Below are positions 46,816 through 57,720 of a DNA stretch of 64,000 bases, piece by piece. The position numbers and the translations under genes were made by a program. Origin of the DNA: Sphagnum compactum (Eukaryota > Bryophyta > Sphagnopsida > Sphagnales); the NCBI GenBank assembly GCA_965153455.1, contig OZ234504.1, forward strand, positions 2,914,001-2,978,000, in the 5' to 3' direction. Below the pieces are notes generated by a model, which worked only from the letters and a program-made list of their open reading frames with translations, did no database searches and had not been told where the DNA came from. Every line of letters starts with the position of its first letter. The stretch's first letter is position 1.

Positions 46816-47560
46816 GTTTGGAGTCCTCCGGGACTCCCGAATGTTCAGAGCTCGACAGCAAGGGGAAAAACACCTCGCATTGGGGTGTTCTTGGTGTCAT
46901 TGGAAAGGTTTTGAAACGTAGATACCGAAAATGGCCTCGCATTGGCCATTCAGACATCTGCAGCCCAAGTTATGGGCAAAAGAAGGGCCGGGAGTCAAAC
47001 TGACAATTTGACTCCCGACCACTAAAAGTCGGGAATCGACCCTTTCCCGACTTCGCCTCAGGGAGTGCGACATGGCGTTGAAAAGATCTCGACGAGGGCT
47101 ACAACTTTGGTTTAGACCTCGTTGCGATCAGACTTCGAAATCGAGAGTTATGACCGTTCAAAGTCCCGAGAGTCCCGCCGGGACAATTTCGGGACTCCAT
47201 TTCGGGAGTCCCAACAAAATGTGCCATTTGGATGTAGCCTCCGTGGTGAGCTGCAGAGATAACTATAAGGGGGAAGGTGGTGGCTTCCCCCAAGTCCGGG
47301 CCGTGGTGAGTCAAGTAGTCCGAAGTGCCCGTGGCTTGTCCCAACACCCAAGGGTGTTCCCGAATGTGAACTAACCCATTTGTGGTTGGTTTTGGATGCA
47401 TATTCGTGCTTGATCTACTAGTCCATCTTCCTAGTCTAATCCCGAGGCTTCCAACTCGACCCTCTACCCCTTTCTAGAGCTGGAAGTCGGGAGCGTGCCC
47501 TTCGGTCCCCATTTTCCGCAACTTCACATTGGTGAACCCTCAAGTGGGTTCACCCCGGGA
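46816..47560. repeat. GC-rich inset with clustered GGGACTC hairpins
   Basis: Four short perfect hairpins share a GGGACTC/GAGTCCC core. GGAGTCC/GGACTCC is at 46820-46826 and 46831-46837; CGGGAGTCAAA/TTTGACTCCCG at 46989-46999 and 47007-47017; AAGTCGGGAA/TTCCCGACTT at 47026-47035 and 47044-47053; GGGACTCC/GGAGTCCC at 47191-47198 and 47205-47212. A smaller GTCCC/GGGAC stem lies near 47172-47184. The inset is much richer in GC and CpG than its neighbours. No protein family is recognised in its frames. Confidence 0.7.
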
Positions 47561-47821
47561 CCAAGGAGCGCGTCATCCCATGTGGGGGCAAAATGCAATA
47601 CCCACATTATGACCCTAATCCATACTATATGTGGGAGCACTAAATGCAATACTTACATGACAATTTAAAGATGCACACTGTATGTGGGGGCGAAGTGTAA
47701 TACCCACATATACAACCCTAATCCACACTATAATGGTGGAGGGAAATGCAATACTTGCATGACAATTTATGGATGCACACTGTATTTTGTTGTAAATTTG
47801 TGGATGGTGGGGTTTCGATGA

Positions 47822-48797
47822 GTGCCACATTCAAGCCAAGACACACAAACATCAATTAAGTCTTACCATGGGGCATTGAAATGTTGGTTTTCTTTGGAAA
47901 CAAAGGGGCTTCAAGGTCAACGGATTGATTGGTTAATGTGGAGACTCATAACAATGGTTGTAAAACATTACATGCACACAACTGAAATAAGAATCGCATG
48001 TTTATAAAAAATAAGGTTGTGGAACACATTGTGAAAGCGAGTGTTGAAAAGGCCACATTGATCCTTCACACCAATGTCACCCAGGGGATAGATGATTCAA
48101 ATGAAACCGGCCATGCATGGATGGTACGAAGCCAACAACATCCAAATATGACATACAAGGTCCCATTTCCTTTCACCAAGTATGTTTGTTGCACATGTGA
48201 ATGGGCATTGCATGGAAATTTGTGCAAACATCAAGTAGCCGTTCTTCTTACGTGTACCAATCTCACTAAAGAAAATATCATTCAATATTGTGGAAAATGG
48301 TATGGATTTGATTGTGGAGTTTTTGTTGCCATGTTTGCAGACCCACCCTACCTGAATATTTATGATAATGAATATGATGATGAAGAGGCCAATGAAGTTC
48401 ATTTTGAAGAACCATGGGTTGTTGATATGTGCGAGTTTATGACATTGGATGATATCTCCCTCAATGTGAGAAAAGAAAAGGATCAAAACTAACCTTCAAG
48501 TTCGTCAACCCCCATGGAGAAAACGCTTACTTGAATGGGTGACATAATGCAATAAATCATCAACAAAGTCAAAGAAGGTGGGGTTCAACTTATAGACCAC
48601 ACCACATCATTGTTGCGTGTTATTACAACAAATGTATGAGGTATTCACCTTTCCAAGGCGAATGTAGTCATGCATCTCGACATGGTATTTCATTGCGTCA
48701 ATGATGGACTTGGTAATTCAGTGCACCAAATGAAGGATTGGCATGAGATGATGTTAAAACATGGAAATATCCGTAAAAAGAGGGCTCATGAATGAAA
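47822..48797 (+). pseudogene. MULE-type transposase C-terminal region with SWIM zinc finger
   Basis: The plus strand reads SYHGALKCWFSLETKGL, RIDWLMWRLITMVVKHYMHT, then after a frameshift near 47990 KNKVVEHIVKASVEKATLI. The SWIM motif follows: YVCCTCEWALHGNLCKHQVAVL (CxC...CxH) at about 48180-48246. An acidic tail and KEKDQN come next. Beyond the first stop at 48490 the same frame continues through further stops (PSSSSTPMEKTL, INKVKEGGVQLIDHTTSLL, MVFHCVNDGLGNSVHQMKDWHEMM) to about 48795. The DDE catalytic core is missing. SWIM plus this flanking pattern is typical of plant Mutator-like transposases and FAR1 relatives. Confidence 0.8.
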
Positions 48798-48799
48798 AA

Positions 48800-51700
48800 A
48801 AAACACAATCTTGTTTGTATTAATCCCCCATTTTAATTTTCCAGTACTAAAATGTGCATCATATTACAATTATGTCAAAAAATATATTATTTACGTATTA
48901 ATGCATTGAATTTTGTATTAATGAACATACAGGGTTTTAAAGTTACATTGTTAAGGCTATATAACACATATTTAAAAAAATTCCCAAACAAGAATATCTC
49001 ACTCAAATGTCATATAAAGGTGGGTATTGCAAGTCAATTGTATAATAATCACCAGGTCAATATGCAGGTAATGTTTACCCATCCTATTTCTTGTGGCATT
49101 TAATCGGTCTTGCATGCAAGTATTGCAAGGTTTAGGGTATATCATAATTAAAGGCTAACGGGCACTAATATATGTATTGCATATAATTTCATATATTTCA
49201 TGGGTATTAATTACGTTAGATGAAGGTATTACAAATTCCCTACTCTTTCTTGAGGGGGATTTGACCACTTAATGCAAATATTGTCCTACTTTTTTCATCA
49301 AAATGATGATTTGCTTTAATGGATTTGCTATCATTTAGATTTATTTTTTTGCATTCGGTCCATTAAATGTAGGTATTGCATTTGGTGGACAAGATCCTTT
49401 TAAATAACATAGATGATGAGGGATTGAGTTTTTGCAATACTTGCATAATAAATACTTATGAGCCAAAAGGGGGCTTTTGGTGAAGGTACACAATATAAGC
49501 TTACTATGGTAGACTAGTGATATTACGTTATAATAATAAAGAAAAAATTGCCTTAATGATCACCCTAACACTCATTGCAAACGATGTAGGTATTGCAAAT
49601 TAGGGTTTGGAAAAATTAAGACATGCCCATAGTCAATGTGCACACTTAAAGATGAAGGTATTGATAATTGTTTAATTTTTAAAAACAAATATCTTTTGGA
49701 TTATTCCTATTGTTTTTATAAACTAGATGCAAGTATTGCATTTGGTAAACAGGATGTACTTACATAACCTTAGATGATGAGGGAACAAATTTTTGCATTA
49801 TTAAAACAAGGGGGGTTACATAACATAGATTTACCTAGGTATTGCAATTTGGGGTTGGGGCATGCATTTGGGATCTGACATAGGGTGATAGGGTACGGTA
49901 TTGCAAATTGAAAACTTTAACCCTCATCATGTAGACATTATAACTTAATGGATGCATAGGTTTAAATTTGAAAAATTAAACAAACTTATACAATGAAACT
50001 TAACATGTTGAACTAAAACCTTTGTATGCAACAAAAAAATCCTTACATTGACTTTAAATTAAATAAACACAAAAAGAATTGGATGCATAACTTTAATGGT
50101 GGAATTTAACAATTTTTTTGAACTAAATGTTAAACCTAGTTTTTGGAATTATTTTTGCATAACCCTAAATTGTGTACAGACTATCAACTTGTGTTTTAGA
50201 CCTAATTTGGGGGTGGAGGACCCCAGCCATAATATAAATGTTAGGAAAAAGGTTACTTTAAAACAATTAATGACAAAAAGGTGGGCTTAATTTCCCTAAA
50301 AGCCAATGCTCCCCCTATTTATTTGAAACATATATTAGGCAAAAGTTTAGATTAGGGTAATGGAACATGAACATGAGTTGGTTGATATGCGGGTATTGCA
50401 ATTTGAAACGTTTTACGGAAAACCCACCATAAATAAAAGAAGATCAAAAGTTTGCAATACCCGCATAGACAAATCGGTTATGCACCAAGGGGTCCTTTCA
50501 TGAAAATGGGCAATGTAATTATATAAAAATATTAAATTATATTTTTTCCTTAAGGTTATTGTGCGAGTATTTCATGATAAAGATAATGAGGATATTGTTT
50601 AAATGTTTTAGCATGGCCACAAAATGTGCTAACCCTATTATATGAAGGTGTTGCTCATTTGGTTTATAGTACAAATGTAATCCATTTGTGGTGGATGGGG
50701 GTATTGTGTGTAACATGGCATAAGATGATCCGAAAATCTACAAATCCCAAAATTAAAGGTCAAAATTAAAACAAGTGGATTGATACAAAAATGTTCAAAT
50801 AACCACATTACAAAAAGGATGGTGATAAAAATGTATCATGTTAAGTTAATCTATAATGGTTCAATACAAAAATGGTGTGTACGTGCATTAAAACTATATT
50901 TATAATTATTCCTCCGAGGAGGATGAACTAGAAGTAATGCCCATATTGGTGCGATACTTTGTTGTAGTTACTACAACTTTTATTGCATGATGATGGGTAA
51001 ATAGTTGACAATGTTCAAGTGCAAGTTGAATTGCATTTGCAACAAAAGCCTCATTTGTTGTGCCTTGAAGCCTAACCAAAAAAAAAATCAAATTAGATTC
51101 CAATGTTAAGATGCAAACAATGTAAATTATATATATATAAGTATGGAAATATATCGCCCATGAATAATTTCAGAATCATGATACTTGGATATTACATCCA
51201 TTTTTTGGGCTTGGTTGCGCTTATTGGACTTTAATGTCCAATGCCAAACAACCCATGCAACTTTTAAAAGCTTTACATAGGCAATTCTGCTTGCGAAAAT
51301 TGCCTCAACAAGGTAGTGTTCTATTATGTGAAAGAAACTTGATTAGAAACGTTCAAGTAATGCAACAAAAAAAATTGTCAAAAAAAAAATCCCATCCTTA
51401 CTCTCGCATGGAAAGTAAAGATGGGTTCTGATGTGGCGATATGCAAATTTAGAATGCACCTTTCATAACATACTTTGAAAAGGCGGGGTTGCATATATGA
51501 CAATTGTTTATTCTTCAATTGTATTTGACACCTTTCGTGCCTTATGTGCACATTTCCTTTGAGGAGCCATCCTAAAACAAAATTCCAAATTTTGTTTTAG
51601 AAAAACTAAAAGACCTCTAAAGGAACAAAACTCATTGAACCTTTTTTAAATAACTAAAAACCTTCTTTTTTTTTACAATTAATTAATATTATATCATAAT

Positions 51701-51880
51701 ATTCTTACATTTCACTTTTTATTATAATTAATATATATAATTTCATTAATTACTTATATTAACTATATTTATTACCTAAAAATATTTTAAAATTATATTA
51801 ATTATTAACTTGACACGTGTCGCCTATTTGTTCAACAACGAAAAAAATACGACGACGAGTTGGCATTCATCGTCATCTTT
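48800..51880. other. Gene-free stretch, partly covered by the right-hand motif array
   Basis: AT-rich DNA holding the GGTATTGCA copies to about 50710 and no recognisable coding region. 50711-51880 shows no distinct repeat or gene; minus-strand frames near 50906-51103 and plus frames near 51234-51431 are not recognised. Confidence 0.45.
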
Positions 51881-52360
51881 TCTGGATGCATAGAAACAAA
51901 AAAAAGACGATGACGAACGTTGGTTCATCTTCGTTTTCTTTGGGTGCATAGAAACAAAAGAAAAAAAAACAACAATGAACGTAAGCTCGTTGTCGTTTTT
52001 TTTAGGTGAACCAAAAAAAATAAAAATGATGACAAACGTTGACTCATCGTTGATGTCATAGGCACAAAAACTACAATAATAAGAACCAAGCCAAAGACAT
52101 AATAAAAAAAATAAATCATAAGAAATGAAAACTTAAGTCTAATTTAAGATTGGAAACACAAAAACACAAGGCAAAAACACGATATATGTTAAAAGATGAT
52201 TCAAATGGAACTTTTTTTTTATGATGTATGAAAACAAAAATTAAAACATGTAAGTGTACTCACAATTGGTGTTGAACAGATTGAAGGGAATGGGAGGTCT
52301 TACCCCTATTTATACCCCATTGGGTGCATCAATTAAAGAAATTTCTCTTAGCTTAAGAAA

Positions 52361-52520
52361 GCTTCCATGTGTGCATTAACTAAGGAAGCTTTTCTTAGAT
52401 CAAGGAAATTTCCATAGAAGCTTCCATGTGTGCACTAACAAGGAAGTTTTTCCTAGTTCAAAAAAGTTTCCATATAGGCTTCCATGTGTGCACCGACCAA
52501 AGTAGCTTTTTGAGAAACTT
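52361..52520. repeat. Three-copy tandem repeat, 58-59 bp
   Basis: GCTTCCATGTGTGCA starts at 52361, 52420 and 52478, each followed by AAGGAAGTTTTTCCTAG-like sequence, with a related half copy before the first. The unit length matches that of the surrounding satellite although the sequence differs. Confidence 0.85.
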
Positions 52521-52560
52521 CCTAACTAATAATGAACTAGGAGTTTAATAGTTAATGATG

Positions 52561-52805
52561 ATGTAAGCAATGATGTAGGCAACTATGTTGGTGTAAACGA
52601 TGATGCAAACGATTATGTTGGTGCAAGCAATGATGCAAGCGATTATGTTGGTGCAAATGATGATGCAAGTGATGATGTAAGCGATTATGTTGGTGCAAAT
52701 GATGATGCAAGTGATGATGTAGGCGATTATGTTGGTGCAAATGATGATGCAAGCGACTATGTTGGTGCAAATGATGATGCAGTGACTATGTTGGTGCAAG
52801 CATGA
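52561..52805. repeat. GATGATGCAAGC/ATGTTGGTG tandem repeat, 30 and 42 bp units
   Basis: ATGTTGGTG recurs at about 52585, 52615, 52645, 52687, 52729, 52759 and 52788. The spacings are 30, 30, 42, 42, 30 and 29. The 42-bp version carries an extra 12 bp (AGTGATGATGTA). Its minus strand translates into His/Leu-rich repeats that I do not regard as a protein. Confidence 0.9.
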
Positions 52806-54250
52806 TGCAAGCGATGGGTGATGGTGTCTATGATAGTTGTTTTTTCTGGGTGCATAAAAACAAAACAAAAAAGACAAGGACGAGCCGACTCGTCGTCATT
52901 TTCTCTGGGTGCACAAAAACAAAACAAAAAAAACAAAGACGAGCCGACTCGTCATCATTTTCTCTGGGTGCACAAAAACAAAAGAAAAAAAAGAGGACAA
53001 TGAACCGATGTTCATCATCTTTTCTGGGTGCACAGAAACAAAAAAAAAAAAAGACGACGACAAGCCGATGCTCATCATCTTCTTTGGGTGCACATAAATA
53101 GAAAAAGACGACAATGAGCGCTGGTTCGTCTTCTCTGGGTGCATAGAAATAAAAGAAAAAAAGACGATGATGAGCGCTAGCTTGTTGTCGTCTTTTTTGG
53201 GTGCATAGAAACAAAAGAATAAAGACAATGATGAGCATTGGCTTGTCGTCGTCTTCTTTGGGTGCATAGAAACAAAAGAAAAAAAAAACAATGACGAGCA
53301 TTGGCTCATTGTTTTCTCTAGGTGCACAAAAACAAAATTAAAAAAACAACGATGAATCGACGTTTGTCGTCTTCTTTGGGTTAATAGAAACAAAACAAAA
53401 AAGATGATGATGAGCTAATGTTCATCATCGTCTTCTCTAGGTACATAGAATTTTTTTAAAAAAACGACGATAAACATTAGCTCATCGTCGTTTTCCTTGG
53501 GTGCATAAAAAAAAAGAAAAAGAAAAGATGAAGACGAGCACCAACTCATTGTTGTCTTCTTTGGGTGCACAAAAACATAAGAAAAAAGATGACAATGAGT
53601 GTCGGCTCATTGTTGTCTTCTTTAAGTGCACATAAACAAAAGAAAAAAGACGATGACGAGGATTGGCTTGTCGTCGTGTTCTCTAGATGCACAAAAAGAA
53701 AAATAAAATGATGACAAGTGCTAACTCATTGTTGTCTTTTTAAGTGCATAGAAAGGAAACAAAAAAAGATAACGACGAAGCTAATTCATCGTCTTCTTTG
53801 GGTGCACATAAACAAAAACAAAAAAAATGACGATGAACTCTGGCCTGTCATCATCTTTTGCAGGTATTGAAGAAAAAACCGACGACAATGAACCCTCAAC
53901 TCATCATCGTCGTCTATAGGTAACAAACAAAACACAAGAAAACAACAATAAGCTGGAGCCCGTCGTTCTTTTTTGCATGAAAAGACGACGACAAGCCCCC
54001 ATTTCATTGTCGTGTCTTCTGCAAGAGAAGACGACGACAAGCTGGGGGCTCGTCGTTGTGTTTTGTAGCTAATGAGAAAGGGAGAAGATGACAACAAAGC
54101 CCAATTCATCATTGTCTTCTCCTTTTTTCATTAGCTGTAGAACATGATGATGAGCCAAGAGCTCATTGTCTTTTAATTATGACACAAAAGAAATCATTGA
54201 TCGGACACAAAAGAGAAGACGATGAACTAACTTGTCGTCATTTTCTACAA

Positions 54251-56660
54251 GTGTAACAAAAGAAACACTAGTAAAAATAACCTAGGAAAAAAATGTACCT
54301 ACATTACAACAAATATGATTAGTGTTGTGCTCCAACAACAATCACTCCAACAAACACTATCTCTCTAACAAACACAATCACTCCAACAAGTTCTCCTTTG
54401 CTTCACTTATGAACTCTAAAAGCAAGCAAAGCAAAGGTCTCATAAACCTAAACCCAAATTGAAAATGTAGAGAAACTTAATAGCGTAGAAAAAAATATGT
54501 AAAAGATGTATTTGTTTTGGTGTCTTTTTGTAGCAACTCCTAGTTCTTCTTTGAACATCAACGATGGTGGTGAGCGATGGTATCATTGCAATAGTGACAA
54601 TGACGATAGAAAGAAAGAGAATTTTGAAAAAAATCCCTAACATAGGTAGAGCAACGGGGTAGTTGGGTGAGTAGGGTAGGTCCACGAGTGAAAAAAAAAA
54701 TCTCTTGAAGGGCAAGCAAAGAACAAAAAGTGTGACTCAACCTCTGTGATCATCCTAGGTTTAGTAATTGGATGAACACTAATTCATCCAAAACGGAACT
54801 AGTGCAGTCATGGGGGTTGGGTCACTCGAGCCAAGGCAACAGCCTATCAAAGTTAGTAAATTTTGCAGTTAAGCAAGCAGCCATGTCACCAATTCTGTGA
54901 GGTCATTCATAAAGTTTTCTTTTATTTGATTTTTATCCAATTATTTCTCTTTTTTCTCCCTAGCGGGCAAGTTGAATAAATAATTAATTTTTTGAGGATT
55001 CCATTTCCACAAATGATATATTCCCAAAAATATTCCGTCAGATTTTTTAAAGAATTTCCTTCAAATTTTGTTTTTGGGGAAAAGAAAATTTTTTTGGAAA
55101 AATTTCAACATTTCTGAAAATAATATTATTAGTGTCAAATTGGTCCAGGTAATTTGGTTTTCCATGTGAGTGAGGGGTTGGTTTACATGAGGGGTTGGGC
55201 CTAATTGCTCATGGGCCCAAGATTGAATGTTTTGGCCCAACAATTGGACTCAACAAAGTCATAAATTATACTATCTTTATGAATTGGGCTTTAGTTATGT
55301 AAAGCTTTTTGAATCCAAGTATAGGTCCAAACTCTTATTTTATCTCCTTTTTCTTTAGTTCATTATTTTCTTTCACACTCCCTATGCAAGAGTTTTAGTT
55401 TGTGTTTTTTTTTTTTTTGCTCTCACACTTTCAGACCTTTTTTTTTCATTATTTTTTCATATTTTTATTTCAACTCACACTTTCTACTTTCATTTCTTTT
55501 CAGTTTTTATATTTCCTTTTGTTTTATCCATTTTTTTCATATTCTTTTTTTTCAATTATTTTCTTCTTCTCTAGTGTTTCTTCTCACTTTTGAAAGTACC
55601 TTAACCTTAGACCATTGAAGAAAGAAAGCAAAAAAATCCTTGTGGTCCTTAGTTTCTTCGTGTGGTCACGAAGGAGAAGAGATGTGCAACATTTCTGACT
55701 TCACACTTCACTCCATCTTCGAAAATAATATTTTTGATCCAATGGTTATGATGGTTCAAAAATTAATTAATAAATTATAAATTTCTTGGGCCCAAGGAAG
55801 GAAATTGGGTCTTCATCCCAAGAGCATTCCTTTTGATATCTTGGGCCCAATTTTAAGTTCTTAACCAATAGGATTGCTCTATTCTGTCTTCAAATTGGAC
55901 CTGGGCCCTCATGTAAACCGGGCCTATTGCATGACTTCCAGGCTTATTTCGTAACCAGCAATGGAATATGAAAATGGAGGAAGGCTAGTGATATCCTCAA
56001 AGTCAAACAGTCTTCACCCTATCTTTGGCCTCCTTTCACCCTCAAACCCCTTTTTGAGTGGTATCCACAAAGCAAGGAAATTTTCTTAAATGTGGGTATG
56101 AAAAGTTGAAACTCAGCATTTAATGCACAAGAAAAATTGACAAACTCTCAACAGGAAGAAAATGGTTCTGGATCGTTTCAAGAGTTTGGCGAGGGTGGAT
56201 TTATTTATATTGAAAACCATCAAAACATTTGCCAAGTTGCAACACAATTATCCCTTCAAAAAGAGAGGATTTAGTACACCAATTTTTAAGGAAAACGAAG
56301 TCAAAGAGACATCTGTAGAGTAATGAAAAGACTGCACCCGAACCTGGGGTGGGTTGAAACATCAATTTTGGTGGTAATTGAGTTTCATCCTGTCTTTCCT
56401 TTTTCCTGAGCGCCTCCACTGCTGTTAAATATATTTTCACTGCTCCTAAATGTACAGGTAATACAACTTGTGTTTTTTTTCCCAGTTCTTAATAAATTGC
56501 AGGTTAAAATTTCCTCTGTTGGCCCAACTATAGAAGTTTATTGTGGATCAAGATTTTTTATTCCCAATGGATTGAACATGAAAAATATTAACCATTCCTG
56601 TTTGGCAGGTACAGCTTGGGAGCACTGAAGTTGATTTTGAATGAGCACTGAATATTCTCC
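54251..56660. other. Gene-free stretch
   Basis: No gene supported. It includes a T-rich tract at 55400-55590 and GGGCCCAA-rich sequence at 55195-55250 and 55790-55945, which look like diverged inverted copies (both contain GGTTTACATGAGGG or its complement). An exon-like minus segment after TTTAACAG at about 56425 (AVEALRKKERQDETQLPP) is noted without support. Confidence 0.4.
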
Positions 56661-56663
56661 TAC

Positions 56664-57001
56664 TTAGGCCCTCTTTAGACGAGGGTCCAGGGTCCAATTT
56701 CCTAGGACCCAATTTGGACTGATTTGAAGCAAATTGAATCCTTGTGTTGGACTGTGCCTTGGTCCCTAGCCTGATTCTTGGTTCAGCAAATCAGTAGCTC
56801 TCCTTTTAGCACTCTTTTTTGGTCCAAACCAATTGATTTTCCCTCCAAAACAGGTGCCATGTAGGTTTAGCCTCAATTGGCCACTTTTTGGTCTTGGACC
56901 CTTGTCTGAAGGCCTTGGGACCAATTTAAAGCTTTTGACCAATAAAATTGCTTGAATTCATTGGTGCAAGGACCTTGGACCCTGGTCTAAAGTCACCCTT
57001 A
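56664..57001. mobile_element. Tourist/Harbinger-like MITE with TTA target duplication
   Basis: The element 56667-56998 (332 bp) is flanked on both sides by TTA (56664-56666 and 56999-57001). Its left end GGCCCTCTTTAGACGAGGGT and the reverse complement of its right end GGGTGACTTTAGACCAGGGT form imperfect terminal inverted repeats of about 25-30 bp, continuing into CCA(A/G)GGTCC. The 3-bp TTA duplication and G-rich terminus followed by CTTT fit PIF/Harbinger-derived MITEs. No coding capacity. Confidence 0.8.
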
Positions 57002-57377
57002 CTTTACTCCAAATTTCACAAGTAGATGATCAAATTGTGTCATACATACATACATACATACTGAGTTCTGGGTGTATTATTCCATACGTTTCTAGGCTTT
57101 TCCTAAGTGGAATAGGTGGTTGTCTGCTCATTCCACTATTGGTTTTGCCAATTCCGCTTGTAATATGAATCAACAGTTACGCTCTGGAACAGGCCCTAGT
57201 AAAAACCCATGTTATGCAGTTGAGAATCAATGGTTCTGGTTTTCTTTGGGTAAAAAGTCAGAATAAAAAAACTTCTGGTGGAAGGCATTTCAAAATCCTT
57301 AAATAAGGGGCAGTTTTCGGGCAAGAACAAGCGAAGAGCAGACCACTTTATGGGCAGTTAAAGATTCTTATAATCGC
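57002..57377. other. Leader side of the 57.4 kb hairpin
   Basis: No gene. Contains a CATA microsatellite (ACATACATACATACATAC) near 57043-57060 and scattered GGGCAG motifs at about 57308, 57319 and 57353. If the hairpin is transcribed, this could be part of its primary transcript (inference). Confidence 0.35.
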
Positions 57378-57499
57378 CGGGCAGGGTTTGGATGATTCTG
57401 GCTCTAGTGAGGATGTGGCTGCCGAGCCTGGCAGGACGAGGCTATCGACCAGGCTCGGTCACATCCTCAAAGGAGCCACAATTATCCAACCCCTGCCCG
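57378..57499. ncRNA. 122-nt near-perfect hairpin, candidate microRNA precursor
   Basis: Arm 57378-57431 pairs with 57449-57499 around a 17-nt loop. Blocks of 9, 6, 3, 6, 10 and 10 Watson-Crick pairs are separated by single mismatches or wobbles, one 3-nt mismatch and a 3-4 nt bulge in the 5' arm. Stem ends are CGGGCAGGG/CCCTGCCCG and the loop-proximal stem is CCGAGCCTGG/CCAGGCTCGG. Size and pairing suit a plant MIR foldback; I do not recognise a known mature sequence. Either strand could be transcribed. Alternatives are a tiny inverted-duplication element or a young locus derived from a duplicated target. Confidence 0.55.
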
Positions 57500-57523
57500 T
57501 TCCCTGAGTTTAAAGTCAGGGAA
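57500..57523. repeat. Palindrome next to the hairpin
   Basis: TTCCCTGA (57500-57507) and TCAGGGAA (57516-57523) are perfect 8-bp arms around GTTTAAAG. It directly abuts the 122-nt hairpin. CCGGGCAG recurs again at about 57548. Confidence 0.85.
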
Positions 57524-57589
57524 CCCTCGTGGAAGGTGGGAAAACATCCGGGCAGTGTGTATGGGCCAGGGTTTCTTTTAAGGATTTTG

Positions 57590-57720
57590 TGATGTAGCCA
57601 AAGTGGCGATCATTGAGAAAATAATTTAGCCAAATTTGGTTACATAATAGATATGAAGGTAGAAAAAAAAAACAAAATCCTTTTATATTCTTGGCTACCT
57701 TCTCAAAGTTATTATAAGAC
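57590..57720. repeat. AGCCAAATTTGG-family repeat, plus-oriented copy
   Basis: GATGTAGCCAAAGTGGCGAT is followed by AATTTAGCCAAATTTGGTTAC. This matches in reverse the sequences at 62900-62955 and 63640-63705 and the ends of the 30.9-34.1 kb element. It is probably one end of a related element. Confidence 0.7.

Larger units (their letters stand above)
45806..50710. mobile_element. Decayed MULE-like element with oppositely oriented motif arrays
   Basis: A SWIM-domain transposase relic (47822-48797) sits between two sets of a short motif. To its left, six copies read TGCAATACC(C)ACAT or close variants (45826, 45875, 47594, 47645, 47696, 47747). To its right, at least ten read GGTATTGCA (for example 49021, 49371, 49589, 49838, 49897, 50391), with only two in the left-type orientation (49433, 50453). 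Inverted subterminal arrays of this kind are known as transposase-binding sites in several plant DNA transposons; the role here is inferred. Terminal inverted repeats and target duplication were not found. Confidence 0.5.
51880..54250. repeat. Degenerate self-complementary satellite (GGTGCATAGAAACAAAAG unit)
   Basis: Roughly 30 units of 50-62 bp follow the plan GGGTGCA(T/C)A(G/A)AAACAAAAGAAAAAA, GACGACGATGAGC, a variable spacer, GCTCATCGTCGTC, TTCTCT. Clear starts include 51882, 51948, 52855, 52905, 52966, 53026, 53085, 53138, 53200, 53260 and 53319. Each unit contains GAC/GTC-rich arms that can pair. The array is interrupted by two other short arrays at 52361-52805. Long Phe/Val-rich minus-strand frames are artefacts of the repeat. 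Confidence 0.85.

Noticed and set aside
52545-53393. Long minus-strand frames rich in His/Leu or Phe/Val
   Set aside because: They are translations of tandem satellite units, open in more than one frame at once.
51880-54250. CRISPR-like repeat-spacer array
   Set aside because: The context is a eukaryotic nuclear genome; both repeats and spacers are diverged parts of one satellite unit and no cas genes exist.
55140-55950. Element bounded by inverted GGGCCCAA / GGTTTACATGAGGG blocks
   Set aside because: Similarity is confined to short words; no continuous terminal repeat or target duplication could be traced.
56201-56440. Minus-strand exon candidate (AVEALRKKERQDETQLPP)
   Set aside because: It has a reasonable acceptor, but no partner exons and no recognised family.
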